Source: Methylobacterium terricola
Lineage (GTDB): Bacteria > Pseudomonadota > Alphaproteobacteria > Rhizobiales > Beijerinckiaceae
DNA: 64,000 bases
Reading direction: 5' to 3'
Assembly: GCF_006151805.1 (NCBI RefSeq)
Contig: NZ_VDDA01000006.1
Location: forward strand, 124,001-188,000
Shown here: in pieces, positions 34,201-44,560 of the stretch
Position numbering within the stretch: position 1 is the stretch's first letter
How the letters are laid out: every line of letters begins with the position of its first letter
Position numbers and translations under genes: made by a program
The notes under the pieces: generated by a model
What the model saw: the letters and a program-made list of their open reading frames with translations, nothing else
What the model was told of the DNA's origin: nothing
Databases searched by the model: none

Positions 34201-34572
34201 CGGCGTCGCTCCCGCTTCCGTTTGAGTGCCGCGGCCGCGGGGCTCGAGGGGCTCCCGGCGCCGTCGCCCCGGCCGGGATCCCCGGGGTCGCACGGGACGG
34301 GGGCGGAAATCCAGTGGCGAAAGGTCGGAAGGGGGGCGGAGCAGGGCGGTGCGGATGCCGGTCTGTCCTCGTCCGAGGCGGCCCACATCTCTTCGATGCC
34401 GCAGAGTCAGGACATGATCTGCAAGTCTCCTGTCGCCATCAAGCATCGATGCGATACGAGACGATGGATGTCATTTGTGTATTTCAAAATGTCATATCAT
34501 TAATGAAATTTTAGCGATACGGGTACAGAGAAGAGACGTCTGTTTCCATACGCTGATCGGCGGCCCCCTCCC
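34201..34572. other. Gene-free region with an AT-rich promoter tract
   Basis: No gene is supported. From about 34430 to 34530 the GC content drops sharply (TTTGTGTATTTCAAAATGTC; TCATTAATGAAATTTTAG). This fits a promoter or regulator-binding tract for the chemoreceptor gene at 34573. TCATTAATGA (34496-34505) is a perfect palindrome. Confidence 0.55.
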
Positions 34573-36243
34573 ATGCGTCTCTCCCTCAAGAGCAGCCTCA
34601 CCGGCCTGTTCGGGATCCTCCTGGTGCTGACCCTCGCGCAGGGCGGCGCCTCCCTGTGGAAGCTCGCCGCGATCGAGACCCGCATCGCCAAGCTCGCCGA
34701 CGACGCGGTGCCCTCGATCAACGAGGCGCAGGCGATCAACACCCTGGTGATGCGCGCCCGGCTCTGGCAGTTCCGCTTCATCACGGCCGACGGCGAGGCC
34801 GAGAAGGCGCTGTCGGCCAAGAATTTCGGCGAGATGGACGCCGCCCTGGGCGAGCGGATGGGGCACTACCCCGCGCTGATCAGCTCGGCGGCCGAGCGGG
34901 AGACCTTCGACGCCTTGAGCGCGACGCTCGCGGCGTTCCGGGCCGACTGGGCCCGCCTCAAGGCGCTGCCGGGCCAGGCTGAGATCGACGCCTTCTTCCG
35001 CGGCCCGATGAACGCGACCTACCGGGCGACGATCGACATCGCGGGCAAGCTCGTCGCCGTCAACGTCGCGGCCGGCACCGCCGCGGGCGCCGCGGCCCGG
35101 GACGAGGGGGCGGAGGCCACCCGCCTCACCGCGGCGGCGCTCGCGGTCTCGGTCCTCGTCACCCTCGGGGCGGTGCTGTTCTGCCTCGTGCGCGTCACCC
35201 GGCCCCTCGGCGCCATGACCGGCGCGATGCGCCGCCTCGCCGGGGGCGAGGCCGCGACCGCGATTCCCGGCGCGGCGCGGCGGGACGAGCTCGGCGCCAT
35301 GGCGGGCGCGCTGGCGGTGTTCCGCGACAACCTCCTCCGGACCCGCCGGCTCGAGGAGGAGACCGCGCTCGCCCGGGCCGGGGCCGAGGCGCAGCGCCGG
35401 CAGGCGATGCGCGAGATGGCGGACGGCTTCGAGCGGGCGGTCGGCGGCATCGTCGGCGCCGTCACGGCGGCGGCCACCGAGCTGCAGGCCACCGCCCAGG
35501 TCATGACCGCGACCGCGACGCAGACCGCCGGCCAGTCGGGCGGCGTCGCCGCCGCCGCGGCCCAGGCCGCCGCGAATGTCGGCACCGTGGCGGCGGCGGC
35601 CGAGGAGCTCGGCGCCTCGGTCCAGGAGATCGGCCGCCAGGTCGACGGCTCGGCCCGGCTCGCCGGCGCCGCCGTCGCCGAGGCCGGCGAGAGCGCGGCG
35701 CAGGTGCATACGCTGACCGAGGCGACCGCCCGCATCGGCGACGTGGTCGGGCTGATCTCGTCGATCGCGGCCCAGACCAACCTGCTGGCGCTGAACGCCA
35801 CCATCGAGGCGGCACGGGCCGGCGCCGCCGGCCGCGGCTTCGCGGTGGTCGCCGCCGAGGTCAAGGAGCTGGCCGGCCAGACGGCCCGCGCCACCGAGGA
35901 AATCACCGGCCAGATCGCGGCGATCCAGGCCTCGACCGGTCAGGCGGTCGGCGCGATCAGCGGGATCACCGCGCGGATCGAGGAGATCTCGGGCGTGGCG
36001 ACCTCGATCGCCGCGGCGGTCGAGGAGCAGGGGGCGGCGACCCAGGAGATCGTCCGCAACGTCTCCCAGGCGGCCGTCGGCACCGGCGAGGTGACGGCGA
36101 CCATCGCGGGCGTGGCCCGCGCCGCCGACGAGACCGGCGCGGCGGCCGCCCAGGTGTTCGCCTCGGCCTCGGAGCTGTCGCGCCAGTCCGAGCACCTCTC
36201 GGCGGAGGTGGCGCGTTTCCTCGACGGCGTGCGGGCTGCCTGA
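34573..36243 (+). CDS. Methyl-accepting chemotaxis protein
   Basis: The receptor has 556 residues. TM1 is at about 8-28 and TM2 at 182-209. Between them is a helical periplasmic domain of four-helix-bundle type with no recognised ligand site. A HAMP region at 210-265 follows. The cytoplasmic signalling tip has [20 protein letters not shown] at about residue 398, then [20 protein letters not shown]. It senses an unknown external or energy-related cue and controls CheA. No CheR/B-tethering pentapeptide is seen at the C-terminus (RFLDGVRAA). It appears monocistronic behind an AT-rich promoter region. Confidence 0.93.
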   Translation: MRLSLKSSLTGLFGILLVLTLAQGGASLWKLAAIETRIAKLADDAVPSINEAQAINTLVMRARLWQFRFITADGEAEKALSAKNFGEMDAALGERMGHYPALISSAAERETFDALSATLAAFRADWARLKALPGQAEIDAFFRGPMNATYRATIDIAGKLVAVNVAAGTAAGAAARDEGAEATRLTAAALAVSVLVTLGAVLFCLVRVTRPLGAMTGAMRRLAGGEAATAIPGAARRDELGAMAGALAVFRDNLLRTRRLEEETALARAGAEAQRRQAMREMADGFERAVGGIVGAVTAAATELQATAQVMTATATQTAGQSGGVAAAAAQAAANVGTVAAAAEELGASVQEIGRQVDGSARLAGAAVAEAGESAAQVHTLTEATARIGDVVGLISSIAAQTNLLALNATIEAARAGAAGRGFAVVAAEVKELAGQTARATEEITGQIAAIQASTGQAVGAISGITARIEEISGVATSIAAAVEEQGAATQEIVRNVSQAAVGTGEVTATIAGVARAADETGAAAAQVFASASELSRQSEHLSAEVARFLDGVRAA

Positions 36244-36289
36244 CGGCCGCGTCTCAAGCCGCCCCGGTCTCCCCCGGGGCGGCTCCCCG

Positions 36290-37423
36290 TCAGTTCAGCG
36301 CCTGCGGGTCCGCCTCGGTCAGGAAGGCCGCGACCTCGCGGAAGAACTGCATCCGGTTCTTCTCCATCATCACCGTGTGGGTGCCCTCTCCGAGCTCGAC
36401 GAAGCGCTTGTAGGGCGTGCGGGTGAGCCGGGCGAAGTAGTCCTGCGCCTGGTAGCTCGGCAGGTCGGCGTCCCACTCGGCGTGGATGACCAGCGTCGGC
36501 ACCCGGATCTCGCCGGGGTCGTAGAGCGGCTTGCCGGCCTGCCAGTGTTCCTGCGAATCGGCGACGACGCCGTTCGGCGCCCGCAAGACCGGCGGCGATT
36601 GCGCGGCGCCGGCGGCGTCGGTCGCGAAGGTGGCGTCGGCCCATTGCTCGAACCAGCCGGGCGGGATCAGCCCCGCCTGCTTGTCCTCCGGCACGCCCTT
36701 GAGCCAGCGCGCCTTCGCGCTGTCCCGGCTCACGCTCCGGTAGGCCCCGAGGGCCCCGCCATCGGCGCCGATGAGCGAGGGCGTGCGCGAGAGCCATTGC
36801 GGCGCGTAGAGGACGAGGCGGTTGACCGTGTCGGCGTGGGTGCTGGTGTAGAGCCCCATGGTGGAGGTGCCCCAGGACCAGCCCATCAGGTCGATCCGAT
36901 CGACCCCGCGCCGCTGCCGGATGAAGTCGACGACCTGCCCGACCACCGCGGCGGCGTCCCGGGTGCGCATGAAGGGCTTCCCCTCGGCGGCCGGGCGGTT
37001 CATCGCGGCGGGGCGGCCCGAGAGGCCGTAGCCCGGCAGGTCGACGAGGTAGGTGTCGAAGCCGAGGCCCGCCAGGTAGTCCATCATCGACAGGCCGGCG
37101 AGCGGCAGGTCGAAGGCGGTCGAGGCCGGGTAGGTCGCGCCGTGGACGTAGAGCAGGATGCGGTCGGCCGCGAAGCGCGCGGTGCCGGCCGGGCGCTTGT
37201 TGCGGACGTAGACCGTGACCCCGTCCTCCGGGCCGGGCAGGCGGAATTCCTCCGTCTCGAGCCGGGCCGGGGCAGGGCGCGGAGGGGCTGCCGGCGCGCC
37301 GCTCCCCGTCTGGGCTCCGGCCTCCTCGGCGGCGGAGGCCGCCGCGAGGCCGGCGAGCCCGCCGAGCACGACTCGGCGTGGTATCCGCCCCGGTCCGGGC
37401 GGCGTCCGTGATGATCCCGTCAT
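36290..37423 (-). CDS. Alpha/beta hydrolase with twin-arginine signal
   Basis: The protein has 377 residues from the ATG at 37421-37423 (GGGAGGAC upstream). The N-terminus has IPRRVVLGGLAGLAAASAA, a Tat-like signal. The hydrolase fold shows an oxyanion HGATYP, nucleophile Ser183 in GWSWGTS, an acid near Asp318-Asp320 (HAEWDADLP) and His349 (GEGTHTVMME). It is probably an exported esterase or lipase-type enzyme of unknown substrate. A four-copy 14-base repeat lies upstream. Confidence 0.85.
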   Translation of the reverse strand: MTGSSRTPPGPGRIPRRVVLGGLAGLAAASAAEEAGAQTGSGAPAAPPRPAPARLETEEFRLPGPEDGVTVYVRNKRPAGTARFAADRILLYVHGATYPASTAFDLPLAGLSMMDYLAGLGFDTYLVDLPGYGLSGRPAAMNRPAAEGKPFMRTRDAAAVVGQVVDFIRQRRGVDRIDLMGWSWGTSTMGLYTSTHADTVNRLVLYAPQWLSRTPSLIGADGGALGAYRSVSRDSAKARWLKGVPEDKQAGLIPPGWFEQWADATFATDAAGAAQSPPVLRAPNGVVADSQEHWQAGKPLYDPGEIRVPTLVIHAEWDADLPSYQAQDYFARLTRTPYKRFVELGEGTHTVMMEKNRMQFFREVAAFLTEADPQALN

Positions 37424-37535
37424 GGTCGTGTCCTCCCGCCCGCCTGTTCGTCGGCGGATGCGTGCAGTCAAGCCGGAGCGGCCGCGCGGCACAAGCGCCG
37501 GCCCGGCATGGCACGGATGCGGGATTCCCCCGCCC

Positions 37536-37591
37536 GGATCCCCTTGCTCGCATCCCCTTGGCCGCATCCCCTTGGCCGGATCCTCTGGCCC
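37536..37591. repeat. 14-base tandem repeat, four copies
   Basis: GCATCCCCTTGGCC occurs twice exactly (37550-37577), flanked by diverged copies GGATCCCCTTGCTC and GGATCCTCTGGCCC. It lies between the divergent hydrolase and cation transporter genes. Confidence 0.85.
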
Positions 37592-37650
37592 GATCCGCCC
37601 GACCGGGGCATAGACGCCCGGTCCCTTCCTGGCGGCGAGGCCTGACGCCC

Positions 37651-38271
37651 GTGACCTCCTCCGACACCGATCCCGGCCTGCGCGCCACCGTGCAGCGCGT
37701 CGCCCTGCTCAATCTCGGCTATTTCGGGATCGAGGCGGTGGTGGCGGTGGCGATCGGCTCGGTGGCGCTCGTCGCCGACAGCGTCGACTTCCTGGAGGAT
37801 GCGGCGCTGAACCTCCTGATCGTCGCCGGGCTCGGCTGGCGGCCGGCGGCGCGGGCGCGGCTCGGTGCCGTGATGGCGGGCATCCTGCTGCTGCCGGGGC
37901 TCGCCGCCCTGTGGACCGCCTGGCAGAAGATCGGGGCCTTCACGGCCCCGGACCCGGTGCCGCTGACGCTCACGGGGCTCGGCGCGCTCGCGGTCAACGT
38001 CGCCTGCGCGGCGATGCTGGCCCGCCACCGCGAGGGGCGCGGCAGCCTGACCCGGGCGGCCTTCCTGTCGGCCCGCAACGACGCGGTCGCCAACGTCGCC
38101 ATCGTGGCGGCCGGGCTCGTCACCGCCGCGACCCTGTCGACCTGGCCCGGCTTCGCGCCCTGGCCCGACCTCGTGGTCGGCCTCGGCATCGCGGCGATGA
38201 ACGCCGACGCCGCCCTGGAGATCTGGCAGGCGGCCGCGGCCGAGCGCCGCGCCGCTCGCGAGGCGGCCTGA
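37651..38271 (+). CDS. Cation-efflux (CDF-like) membrane transporter
   Basis: This 206-residue protein starts at GTG 37651. Helices resemble the membrane part of cation diffusion facilitators. GSVALVADSVDFLEDAALNL matches the Asp-bearing helix 2 (D-x-x-x-D) of CDF proteins, and LSARNDAVANVAIVAAGLV resembles helix 5 with an N-D-x-x-x-N variant. The usual C-terminal cytoplasmic domain is absent, so this is a short form. It would export a divalent metal using the proton gradient; the metal is unknown. Confidence 0.8.
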   Translation: MTSSDTDPGLRATVQRVALLNLGYFGIEAVVAVAIGSVALVADSVDFLEDAALNLLIVAGLGWRPAARARLGAVMAGILLLPGLAALWTAWQKIGAFTAPDPVPLTLTGLGALAVNVACAAMLARHREGRGSLTRAAFLSARNDAVANVAIVAAGLVTAATLSTWPGFAPWPDLVVGLGIAAMNADAALEIWQAAAAERRAAREAA

Positions 38272-38406
38272 GCCGGGGCGAGAGCATCGCCCGATCGCGT
38301 CGCAATCGGACCCTGCTCCAGGTCCCCGATCTCGGTCCCTGATCTCGGTCTTCGATCTCGCCGTATCGTCTCCGACGAACCGGTCTCCGCTTGATCGGAC
38401 GATGCG

Positions 38407-38868
38407 CTAGGGCGACCCCGGATCCGCCCTGTCGGCCTCGCGCGCGATGAGCTCGCGCAGGGCCGCCCCGGTCGGACCGGCCAGCACGTCCGCCAGGGTG
38501 AAGCGGTCGAGCTCGCGGATGAAGCCGCGCTCGGCCGCGTCGAGGGCGGTCTTGAGCAGGCAGCGCCCGGCGAGCGGGCAGGGGCCGCGTCCGCACTCGA
38601 CGAGGCAGCCGAGCCCCTCGAGCTCCGCCACCACCGCGCCGAGCCGGACCTCTGCCGGCGGACGGGCCAGGCGCACCCCGCCGGTCCGGCCCTGCCGCGC
38701 CTCGATGTAGCCCGCACCGGCAAGGCCGCGCGCCACCTTCTGGAGATGGTTCAGCGATACCCCGAAGGTCCGGGCGACGGCAGGGGTCGTCGTCCAGGCG
38801 TCGGGTTCGAGCGCCGCGAGATAGAGCAGCAGGCGCAGCGACAGGTCGGTGTAGAGCGAGAGCCGCAG
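38407..38868 (-). CDS. nsrR: Rrf2-family regulator, NsrR type, likely CTG start
   Basis: The protein has 153 residues. The Rrf2 wing-helix starts RLSLYTDLSLRLLLYLAALE and includes NHLQKVARGLAGAGYIEARQ and GRTGGVRLA. Cys92, Cys97 and Cys103 (C-x4-C-x5-C) match the Fe-S ligand spacing of NsrR, the nitric-oxide sensor; Cys88 is extra. Homology begins at CTG 38866-38868. A TAA lies seven codons upstream and no ATG, GTG or TTG falls between, while AAGGA sits about eight bases before the CTG. A CTG start is therefore inferred. An internal GTG at 38736 would remove part of the DNA-binding domain. Confidence 0.85.
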   Translation of the reverse strand: MRLSLYTDLSLRLLLYLAALEPDAWTTTPAVARTFGVSLNHLQKVARGLAGAGYIEARQGRTGGVRLARPPAEVRLGAVVAELEGLGCLVECGRGPCPLAGRCLLKTALDAAERGFIRELDRFTLADVLAGPTGAALRELIAREADRADPGSP

Positions 38869-38881
38869 GGCGCTGTCCTTC

Positions 38882-38911
38882 CCTTATGCAGGCGCCATCC
38901 TTACGCAAGGA
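38882..38911 (-). promoter_or_regulatory. Candidate autoregulatory box of the NsrR-type gene
   Basis: TCCTTACGCAAGGA (38898-38911) is an imperfect palindrome, and CCTTATGCAGG (38882-38892) is a second, similar copy 17 bases away. They lie 14-43 bases upstream of the CTG start, where an Rrf2 regulator would act on its own promoter. Confidence 0.45.
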
Positions 38912-39291
38912 CCATGCGCGCCGCCCCGGCCGCCATGGTGGCGCGATCGGGGTGCGGCGTCCGTGGGCATGGGCCTGGGAGATGGACCGGCACGAGTCGG
39001 GCCCCGATGAGGCGCGCAGGCGCGATCGTATCGCGACCGAAGGGATTCGGCCAGGGTGTATCGATCCGTGCGGCGCCCAGGCCGGGCGCGCGCATCCGGA
39101 ACATCCCGGCTATCTGGTAAATAGATTACTTGTTTGTTTCCCGAGAGAAATCGGATTTTGATAAACATTTGCGAGGGCGAGTCCTGCCGCTGCAGCCTAG
39201 AAAATCGTCGTCACGGCCCCGATCGGCAGGGCTGAACGGGGGGTTCTAAGGGCTTCGGTCCGGCCGCCCCCTCACATCATTGGGGCAACCC
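38912..39291. other. Gene-free divergent region upstream of the DUF6894 gene
   Basis: No gene is supported. An AT-rich stretch at 39115-39170 (TGGTAAATAGATTACTTG; TTTTGATAAACATTTG) probably holds promoter or regulator sites. Confidence 0.5.
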
Positions 39292-39528
39292 ATGCCGCGC
39301 TACTTCTTCGACATCAACGACCACGACCTGTCCCACCGCGATGACGAGGGCAGCGAATGGCCGAGCCGCGACGCCGCCCGGGCGCATGCCATGCGGATCC
39401 TGGCCGACATCGCCCGCGACGAGGCCCGCCGCCAGGACCGGCTGAACCTGTTCGTCACCATCCGCGACCGGGAGCGCGCCGTCCTCGCCGTCGCCTCCCT
39501 GGCCGTCGCCTGCACGTGGTTGGATTGA
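39292..39528 (+). CDS. DUF6894 family protein
   Basis: This 78-residue protein begins PRYFFDINDHDLSHRDDEGS and continues with DAARAHAMRILADIARDEAR and FVTIRDRERAVLAVASLAV. This is the short all-domain pattern of DUF6894 proteins, which are abundant in Methylobacterium and Bradyrhizobium and have no known function. It is monocistronic. ATG 39292 fits the family N-terminus. Confidence 0.85.
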   Translation: MPRYFFDINDHDLSHRDDEGSEWPSRDAARAHAMRILADIARDEARRQDRLNLFVTIRDRERAVLAVASLAVACTWLD

Positions 39529-39763
39529 GCCCCGCCGGACCCCGTCCGGACCTGGCCTGGCCGGATCCGGGCGCATGAGGCCGGAGCGGGGCTCGGAGAC
39601 GCCGACGCCCCTGGTCCGCGTCTTACGCAGGGGCTCGGGTCGGATATCCTGGAGGTGACCCAGAGGACCGGAGAGAACGGTAGATTTTTAATCCTATATT
39701 CACGATGATCCATCAGTCGTGAGGGGCGCCGGGCGGACGGCATCTCGGGCACCTCTCTGGATC

Positions 39764-40768
39764 ATGATGAAGCTCAGGTTCCTCACGCTCGCCGCGCTCC
39801 TGGTCGGCGGCACCGTCTCCGCAGCGGAGCCGGATCTGTCCGCGCTCAAGTCGCTCTATCGGCGGCCGGCCCGCATCCCGTTTCCCGAGGCCGCGCCCTA
39901 CTCGCCGCAGCTCGCGACCCTCGGCAAGATGCTGTTCTTCGACCCGCGCCTGAGCGGGATGCAGAACCTGAGCTGCGCGAGCTGCCACAACCCGTCCTTC
40001 GGCTACGAGGTGCCGGTCCCCGGCGCCATCGGGGCGACCAACACGCCGCTCGCCCGCAAGGCGCCCACCATCCTCAACGCCGCCTGGATGCCGGTCCTGT
40101 TCTGGGACGGGCGCGCGCCGGACCTCGAATCGCAGGCGCAGGGTCCGATCACCGCCGCCGTCGAGATGAACGGCAAGTTCCCCGAGATCGTCGCCCGCCT
40201 CAAGGCGATCCCGGATTACGACGCGCAGTTCCGCCGGCTGTTTCCCGGCACCGGGGTGAGCCGCGAGGCCGTGCTGACCGCCATCGCCACTTACGAGCGC
40301 ACCGTGGTGGCCGGCTGGGCACCGTTCGACCGCTGGATCGAGGGCAACGAGGACGCCATCACGCCGTCGGCCAAGCGCGGTTTCGCGCTGTTTGCCGGCA
40401 AGGCGGCTTGCGCCGACTGCCATACCGGCTGGACCTTCACCGACAACAGGTTCCACGATCTCGGCATCCCGACCCGGGATCCAGGGCGGGCGGGGATCGC
40501 CCCGGACGAGCCGGGGGCGCGCCACGCCTTCAAGACCCCGGGCCTGCGCAACCTGACCTACCGGGCGCCGTTCGGGCATGCGGGCCAGTTCGCCGACCTC
40601 GAGAGCATCCTGGCCTTCTACGAGACCGGTGGGGTCGACCGACCGTCGAAGTCGCCGCTGATGCGGCGCATCGCCCTGACCGGAACCGAGCGCGAGGACC
40701 TTCTGGCCTTCCTGCGCTCCCTGACGGCCGAGCAGACCGAGACGGCCCTGCCCAACCTGCCGAACTGA
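39764..40768 (+). CDS. Di-haem cytochrome c peroxidase (CcpA/MauG family)
   Basis: This 334-residue protein has a Sec signal ([17 protein letters not shown]) and two haem c sites, CASCH at 71-75 and CADCH at 216-220. The family motifs [13 protein letters not shown] and [20 protein letters not shown] are present. It should reduce hydrogen peroxide in the periplasm with electrons from cytochrome c. MauG-like oxidases share the fold; there are no amine-dehydrogenase genes nearby, so peroxidase is preferred. The ATG at 39764 or 39767 can serve as start. The chemoreceptor gene follows after 25 bases. Confidence 0.93.
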   Translation: MMKLRFLTLAALLVGGTVSAAEPDLSALKSLYRRPARIPFPEAAPYSPQLATLGKMLFFDPRLSGMQNLSCASCHNPSFGYEVPVPGAIGATNTPLARKAPTILNAAWMPVLFWDGRAPDLESQAQGPITAAVEMNGKFPEIVARLKAIPDYDAQFRRLFPGTGVSREAVLTAIATYERTVVAGWAPFDRWIEGNEDAITPSAKRGFALFAGKAACADCHTGWTFTDNRFHDLGIPTRDPGRAGIAPDEPGARHAFKTPGLRNLTYRAPFGHAGQFADLESILAFYETGGVDRPSKSPLMRRIALTGTEREDLLAFLRSLTAEQTETALPNLPN

Positions 40769-40793
40769 CGAGAAAGCGCCCGGGCCCCCCGCG

Positions 40794-42446
40794 ATGTCGA
40801 TCAGAACCAAGCTCCTGCTGCCGCTCCTCGGCTTCCTCGTCGCCGGCTTCGTGCTGGCCGGTCTCGTCGGCTGGCAGGGCATCGCCGCGGTCGGCCGCCT
40901 CGGCACCGTGACCGGCCTCAGCCTCGCCTCGGGCGGCGCCGGCGAGGAGGCGCGGCTCCGTTTCGGTCAGGCCGAGCGGATCCTCGGCCGGGTCCTGGCG
41001 ATGACCGACTTCCTCGACCAGGGGGCGATCGAGGCCGGTTTCCGGGCCGAGACCGCGGGCCTCGCCGCCGCCTTCGACCGGCTCGCCGGGACGGCGCAGT
41101 CGGAGGAGGTCGCCGCCCTGGTGCGCGCGGCCCGGGCCGAGACGGCGCGCTGGCAGGGCGACGCCGAGATCCTGCTCGGCCTGCGCAAGGCCCGCGAGAT
41201 CCCGACCCAGGAGGCGATGGCCCGGCGCAGCGCCGCCCTGCGGGCCGGGCTCGACGCGGTGCGCGTGGCCGCCGCCCACGACGCGGAGATGCGGGCCGCC
41301 GCCACCCGGGCCGATCTCGAACGGGGGCTGGTGCTGATGCTGCTCGTCGGCGCCGGGCTGGCGGCGGCGGGGGGCGTCGCGGCCCTGCTGATCGCCCGCA
41401 GCGTCTCGCGCCCGCTGGTGCGCCTCGTCGCCGATGCCGACCGGCTGGCGGCCGGCGACATCGCGGTGCGGTTCGTCGGGCTGGAGCGCCGCGACGAGGT
41501 CGGGGCCGTCGCCCGGGCGGTGGCGGGGTTCCGCGACGGCATGGTCGAGCGCGCGCGGCTCGCCGCCTCCAATGCCGAGCAGGACCGGCTGCTCGAGCGC
41601 GGCCGGCGGGTCGAGGCGCATATCCGCGCCTTCGAGGAAGCGGTGCACGGAGCCCTCGACCAGGTCGACGCCACGGTCGGCGCCATGGCGGGCTCGGCCG
41701 ACCGGCTCGGCACCGTCACCCGCGACATGGCGCTGGAGGCCGAGGGCGCCGCCGGCACCTCCGAGCGGACCCGCAGCCACGTCGCGGGCGTGGCGCAGGC
41801 GGCGGCCGACCTGACCCGGGCGGTCGCGGCGGTCGGCCGCCAGACCGAGGAGACGGTGGCGCGGGTGACCCAGGCGAACGCCCAGGTGAGCGCCGCCGAC
41901 GGTGCGGTGGCGGGCCTCGCCGGGGCGGCGCAGCGCATCGGCGACGTCGTGGCGATGATCGCCGGCGTCGCCGGGCAGACCAACCTGCTGGCGCTGAACG
42001 CCACGATCGAGGCGGCGCGGGCCGGCGAGGCGGGACGGGGCTTCGCCGTGGTGGCGGCCGAGGTGAAGGACCTCGCCTCCCAGACCGCGCGGGCGACCGA
42101 GGAGATCACCCGCCAGGTCGCCGGGATCCAGAGCGCCACGGCGGGCGCCGTCGCGGTGATCCGCGGCATCGGCGGCGCGGTCGATGCGATCGAGGCCATC
42201 GCCGGCGAGACCGCCCGCGCGGTCGCCGAGCAGCAGCGCGCCGCCGACCGGATCGGCCGCAGCGCCGAGGCCGCCGCCGGCCTCACCGCCGAGACCGACC
42301 GCAGCATCGACGGCACCGCCGCCGGCCTGCGCGGGACCGTGACGGCGATCGCCGGGGTCGGGGGCGCGGCAGGCGCGGTCCATGCCGAGACGGCGCGCCT
42401 GCGCGGCACCGTGCAGGATTTCGTCGGCCGGGTCTCGGCGGCCTGA
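40794..42446 (+). CDS. Methyl-accepting chemotaxis protein
   Basis: The receptor has 550 residues. TM1 is at about 9-30 ([19 protein letters not shown]) and TM2 at about 177-203. Between them is a helical sensor region ([20 protein letters not shown]). A HAMP domain ([20 protein letters not shown]) precedes the signalling bundle with [20 protein letters not shown] near residue 395. The domain order equals that of the other receptor in the window, but the sensor differs. It starts 25 bases after the peroxidase gene and may be cotranscribed, which would link peroxide or redox status with taxis (inference). Confidence 0.93.
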   Translation: MSIRTKLLLPLLGFLVAGFVLAGLVGWQGIAAVGRLGTVTGLSLASGGAGEEARLRFGQAERILGRVLAMTDFLDQGAIEAGFRAETAGLAAAFDRLAGTAQSEEVAALVRAARAETARWQGDAEILLGLRKAREIPTQEAMARRSAALRAGLDAVRVAAAHDAEMRAAATRADLERGLVLMLLVGAGLAAAGGVAALLIARSVSRPLVRLVADADRLAAGDIAVRFVGLERRDEVGAVARAVAGFRDGMVERARLAASNAEQDRLLERGRRVEAHIRAFEEAVHGALDQVDATVGAMAGSADRLGTVTRDMALEAEGAAGTSERTRSHVAGVAQAAADLTRAVAAVGRQTEETVARVTQANAQVSAADGAVAGLAGAAQRIGDVVAMIAGVAGQTNLLALNATIEAARAGEAGRGFAVVAAEVKDLASQTARATEEITRQVAGIQSATAGAVAVIRGIGGAVDAIEAIAGETARAVAEQQRAADRIGRSAEAAAGLTAETDRSIDGTAAGLRGTVTAIAGVGGAAGAVHAETARLRGTVQDFVGRVSAA

Positions 42447-42578
42447 CGGAGAGGGACCCCGGCAACAGGATCGGGATCGGGGCCGGGTTTGGGTGCGGTG
42501 CAAACCGTCGCGCCCCGAAACCCGCCTCCCGCCGCGACGTTACCCTGGCGCTTTAACTTGTGTTGTTGGCGAGGCGAC

Positions 42579-44441
42579 GTGACGGACCGGCCGATCGAGG
42601 ACTACGCCATCATCGGCGATACCTGCACGACGGCGCTCGTCGCCCGCGACGGATCGATCGACTGGCTGTGCTGGCCCTGCCACGACAGCCCTGCCGTGTT
42701 CCTGCGCCTCCTCGACGAGGGCAAGGGCGGGGCGTGCGAGATCCTGCTCGACGGCTTACGCGAGACGCGGCGGCGCTACCGGCCCGGCACCACCATCCTG
42801 GAGACCACCTTCGTCACCGCGACCGGGACCCTGACCCTCACCGACTTCATGCCGCTGCACCCGCTGGACGAGGTCCCCGACGAGGGGCCGGACGGCGCGC
42901 CCCACGGCCGGATCGTGCGCCTCGCGACCTGCACGTCCGGCACGGTGACCGGTCGCTTCCGGGTGCGCCCGACCTTCAACTACGCCCGCGACGGCGCCGC
43001 CCTCGAGCCCGAGCCGGGCGGGACGGTCCTGTGCCGGCGCCTCGGAAAGCCCGAGGGCGTGTGCGTCGCCGCCACCTTGCCGCTCACGGTCGCCGGCGAC
43101 CGGGTCGAGGCGGCGTTCGCGTTGGCGAACGGGGAGGGCGCGTCGCTGGTCCTCTCCCACCGCGAGGACGACGACGGCGATGTCGGGCAGGCCGCCGCGA
43201 GCCTGTCGGCGACGCAAGACTACTGGGAGGAATGGTCCGGCCGCTGCACCTATGACGGCGCCCACCGCGACGACGTGCTTCGCAGCGCGCTGGTGCTCAA
43301 GCTCCTGACCCACGCGCCCTCGGGCGGGATCATCGCGGCGGCCACCACCAGCCTGCCGGAGGCGGTGCCGGGCACCCGCAACTTCGATTACCGCTACGTC
43401 TGGATGCGCGACGCGAGCTTCACCGTCACGGCCTTCGTCAATCTCGGCTACGTGCGCGAGGCGGCGGAGTTCCTGCGCTTCCTGCGCGACGCCGACAAGA
43501 CCCTCGGCCGCGACCTCAAGCTGATGTACGGCATCAACGGGCGCGTCCCGGAGGAGGAGATCCTCGGTCATCTGCGCGGCTGGCGCGGGGTCGGGCCGGT
43601 GCGGATCGGCAACGCGGCTTCCGGCCAGGACCAGTACGACATCTACGGCGAGTTCCTGGTGGCTTTGCACGCCTTCCTCGACGCCGTCGACTACGACCCG
43701 CCGGTGAAGGTCAACGACCACCTGGCCGAGGTCCTGGGCCACCTGACCGACCACGTCATCCGCTGCCGCCACGCGCCCGATCACGGCATCTGGGAATTGC
43801 GCGACGAGAAGCGCCAGATCCTCCACACCAAGGGGATGCTCTGGGTCGCCCTCGACCGGGCGGTGCAGATCGCCCAAGAGGTCGACGTGGCGAGCCCGGA
43901 GCGGGTCGAGGAATGGCGCCGCGTCGCCGCCGAGATCCGGGCCGAGTACCATGAGAAGGGCTGGAATTCCCACGTCGGCGCCTACACCCAGGCTTACGGC
44001 TCGGACGACCTCGACGCCGCGGTTTTGCGCACGGTCCTGTTCGGCGCCTTCGACGCCCACTCGCCCCGGGTCGCCGCGACGCTCGAAGCGGTGAGCGCCG
44101 GGCTCGGCGACGGCGACCTGATCTACCGCTACCGCAACGCCGACGGCTTCGAGCACCCGGAGGCGACCTTCGCGGCCTGCGCGTTCTGGCGCGTCGGCTG
44201 CCTGGCGCTGGCCGGGCGCACCGAGGAGGCCGAGCCGCTGTTCTCCCGGCTGCTCGAACGCGGCAACGACCTCGGGCTGTTCGCCGAGGAGATCGACGCC
44301 GCATCGGGTGAGCAGCGCGGAAACGTCCCGCAGGGCTTCACCCACATGGCGATCATCAACCACGCGGTCCGCCTCGACCGGGCGGCGCGCCACCGCGAAT
44401 CCCGCACCGACGAGCCGTGCCAGTGGGCGGTGGGGGCCTGA
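42579..44441 (+). CDS. Glycoside hydrolase family 15 (glucoamylase/trehalase-like)
   Basis: This 620-residue protein starts at GTG 42579 (GAGGCGAC upstream). The N-terminal beta-sandwich begins [20 protein letters not shown] then [20 protein letters not shown], diagnostic of bacterial GH15. The (alpha/alpha)6 barrel has [20 protein letters not shown] and [18 protein letters not shown], and [20 protein letters not shown] near the end. There is no signal peptide, so it acts in the cytoplasm, releasing glucose from alpha-glucans or from trehalose. Only assay can separate the two. Confidence 0.93.
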   Translation: MTDRPIEDYAIIGDTCTTALVARDGSIDWLCWPCHDSPAVFLRLLDEGKGGACEILLDGLRETRRRYRPGTTILETTFVTATGTLTLTDFMPLHPLDEVPDEGPDGAPHGRIVRLATCTSGTVTGRFRVRPTFNYARDGAALEPEPGGTVLCRRLGKPEGVCVAATLPLTVAGDRVEAAFALANGEGASLVLSHREDDDGDVGQAAASLSATQDYWEEWSGRCTYDGAHRDDVLRSALVLKLLTHAPSGGIIAAATTSLPEAVPGTRNFDYRYVWMRDASFTVTAFVNLGYVREAAEFLRFLRDADKTLGRDLKLMYGINGRVPEEEILGHLRGWRGVGPVRIGNAASGQDQYDIYGEFLVALHAFLDAVDYDPPVKVNDHLAEVLGHLTDHVIRCRHAPDHGIWELRDEKRQILHTKGMLWVALDRAVQIAQEVDVASPERVEEWRRVAAEIRAEYHEKGWNSHVGAYTQAYGSDDLDAAVLRTVLFGAFDAHSPRVAATLEAVSAGLGDGDLIYRYRNADGFEHPEATFAACAFWRVGCLALAGRTEEAEPLFSRLLERGNDLGLFAEEIDAASGEQRGNVPQGFTHMAIINHAVRLDRAARHRESRTDEPCQWAVGA

Positions 44442-44560
44442 GGGACGGAGGAAACGCCGCCGGAGGGGTGGGCACCGCTGCCCGAATTTGCTCTAAGGCT
44501 CGGATGGGCGCCCGGCGGGCGCCCCGACCGATCCGAAGCCAATCATCCGGGAAACCTGTC

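Noticed and set aside
38407..38736. A shorter NsrR-type start at GTG 38736
   Set aside because: It would delete most of the winged-helix domain, while homology continues upstream to the CTG at 38868.
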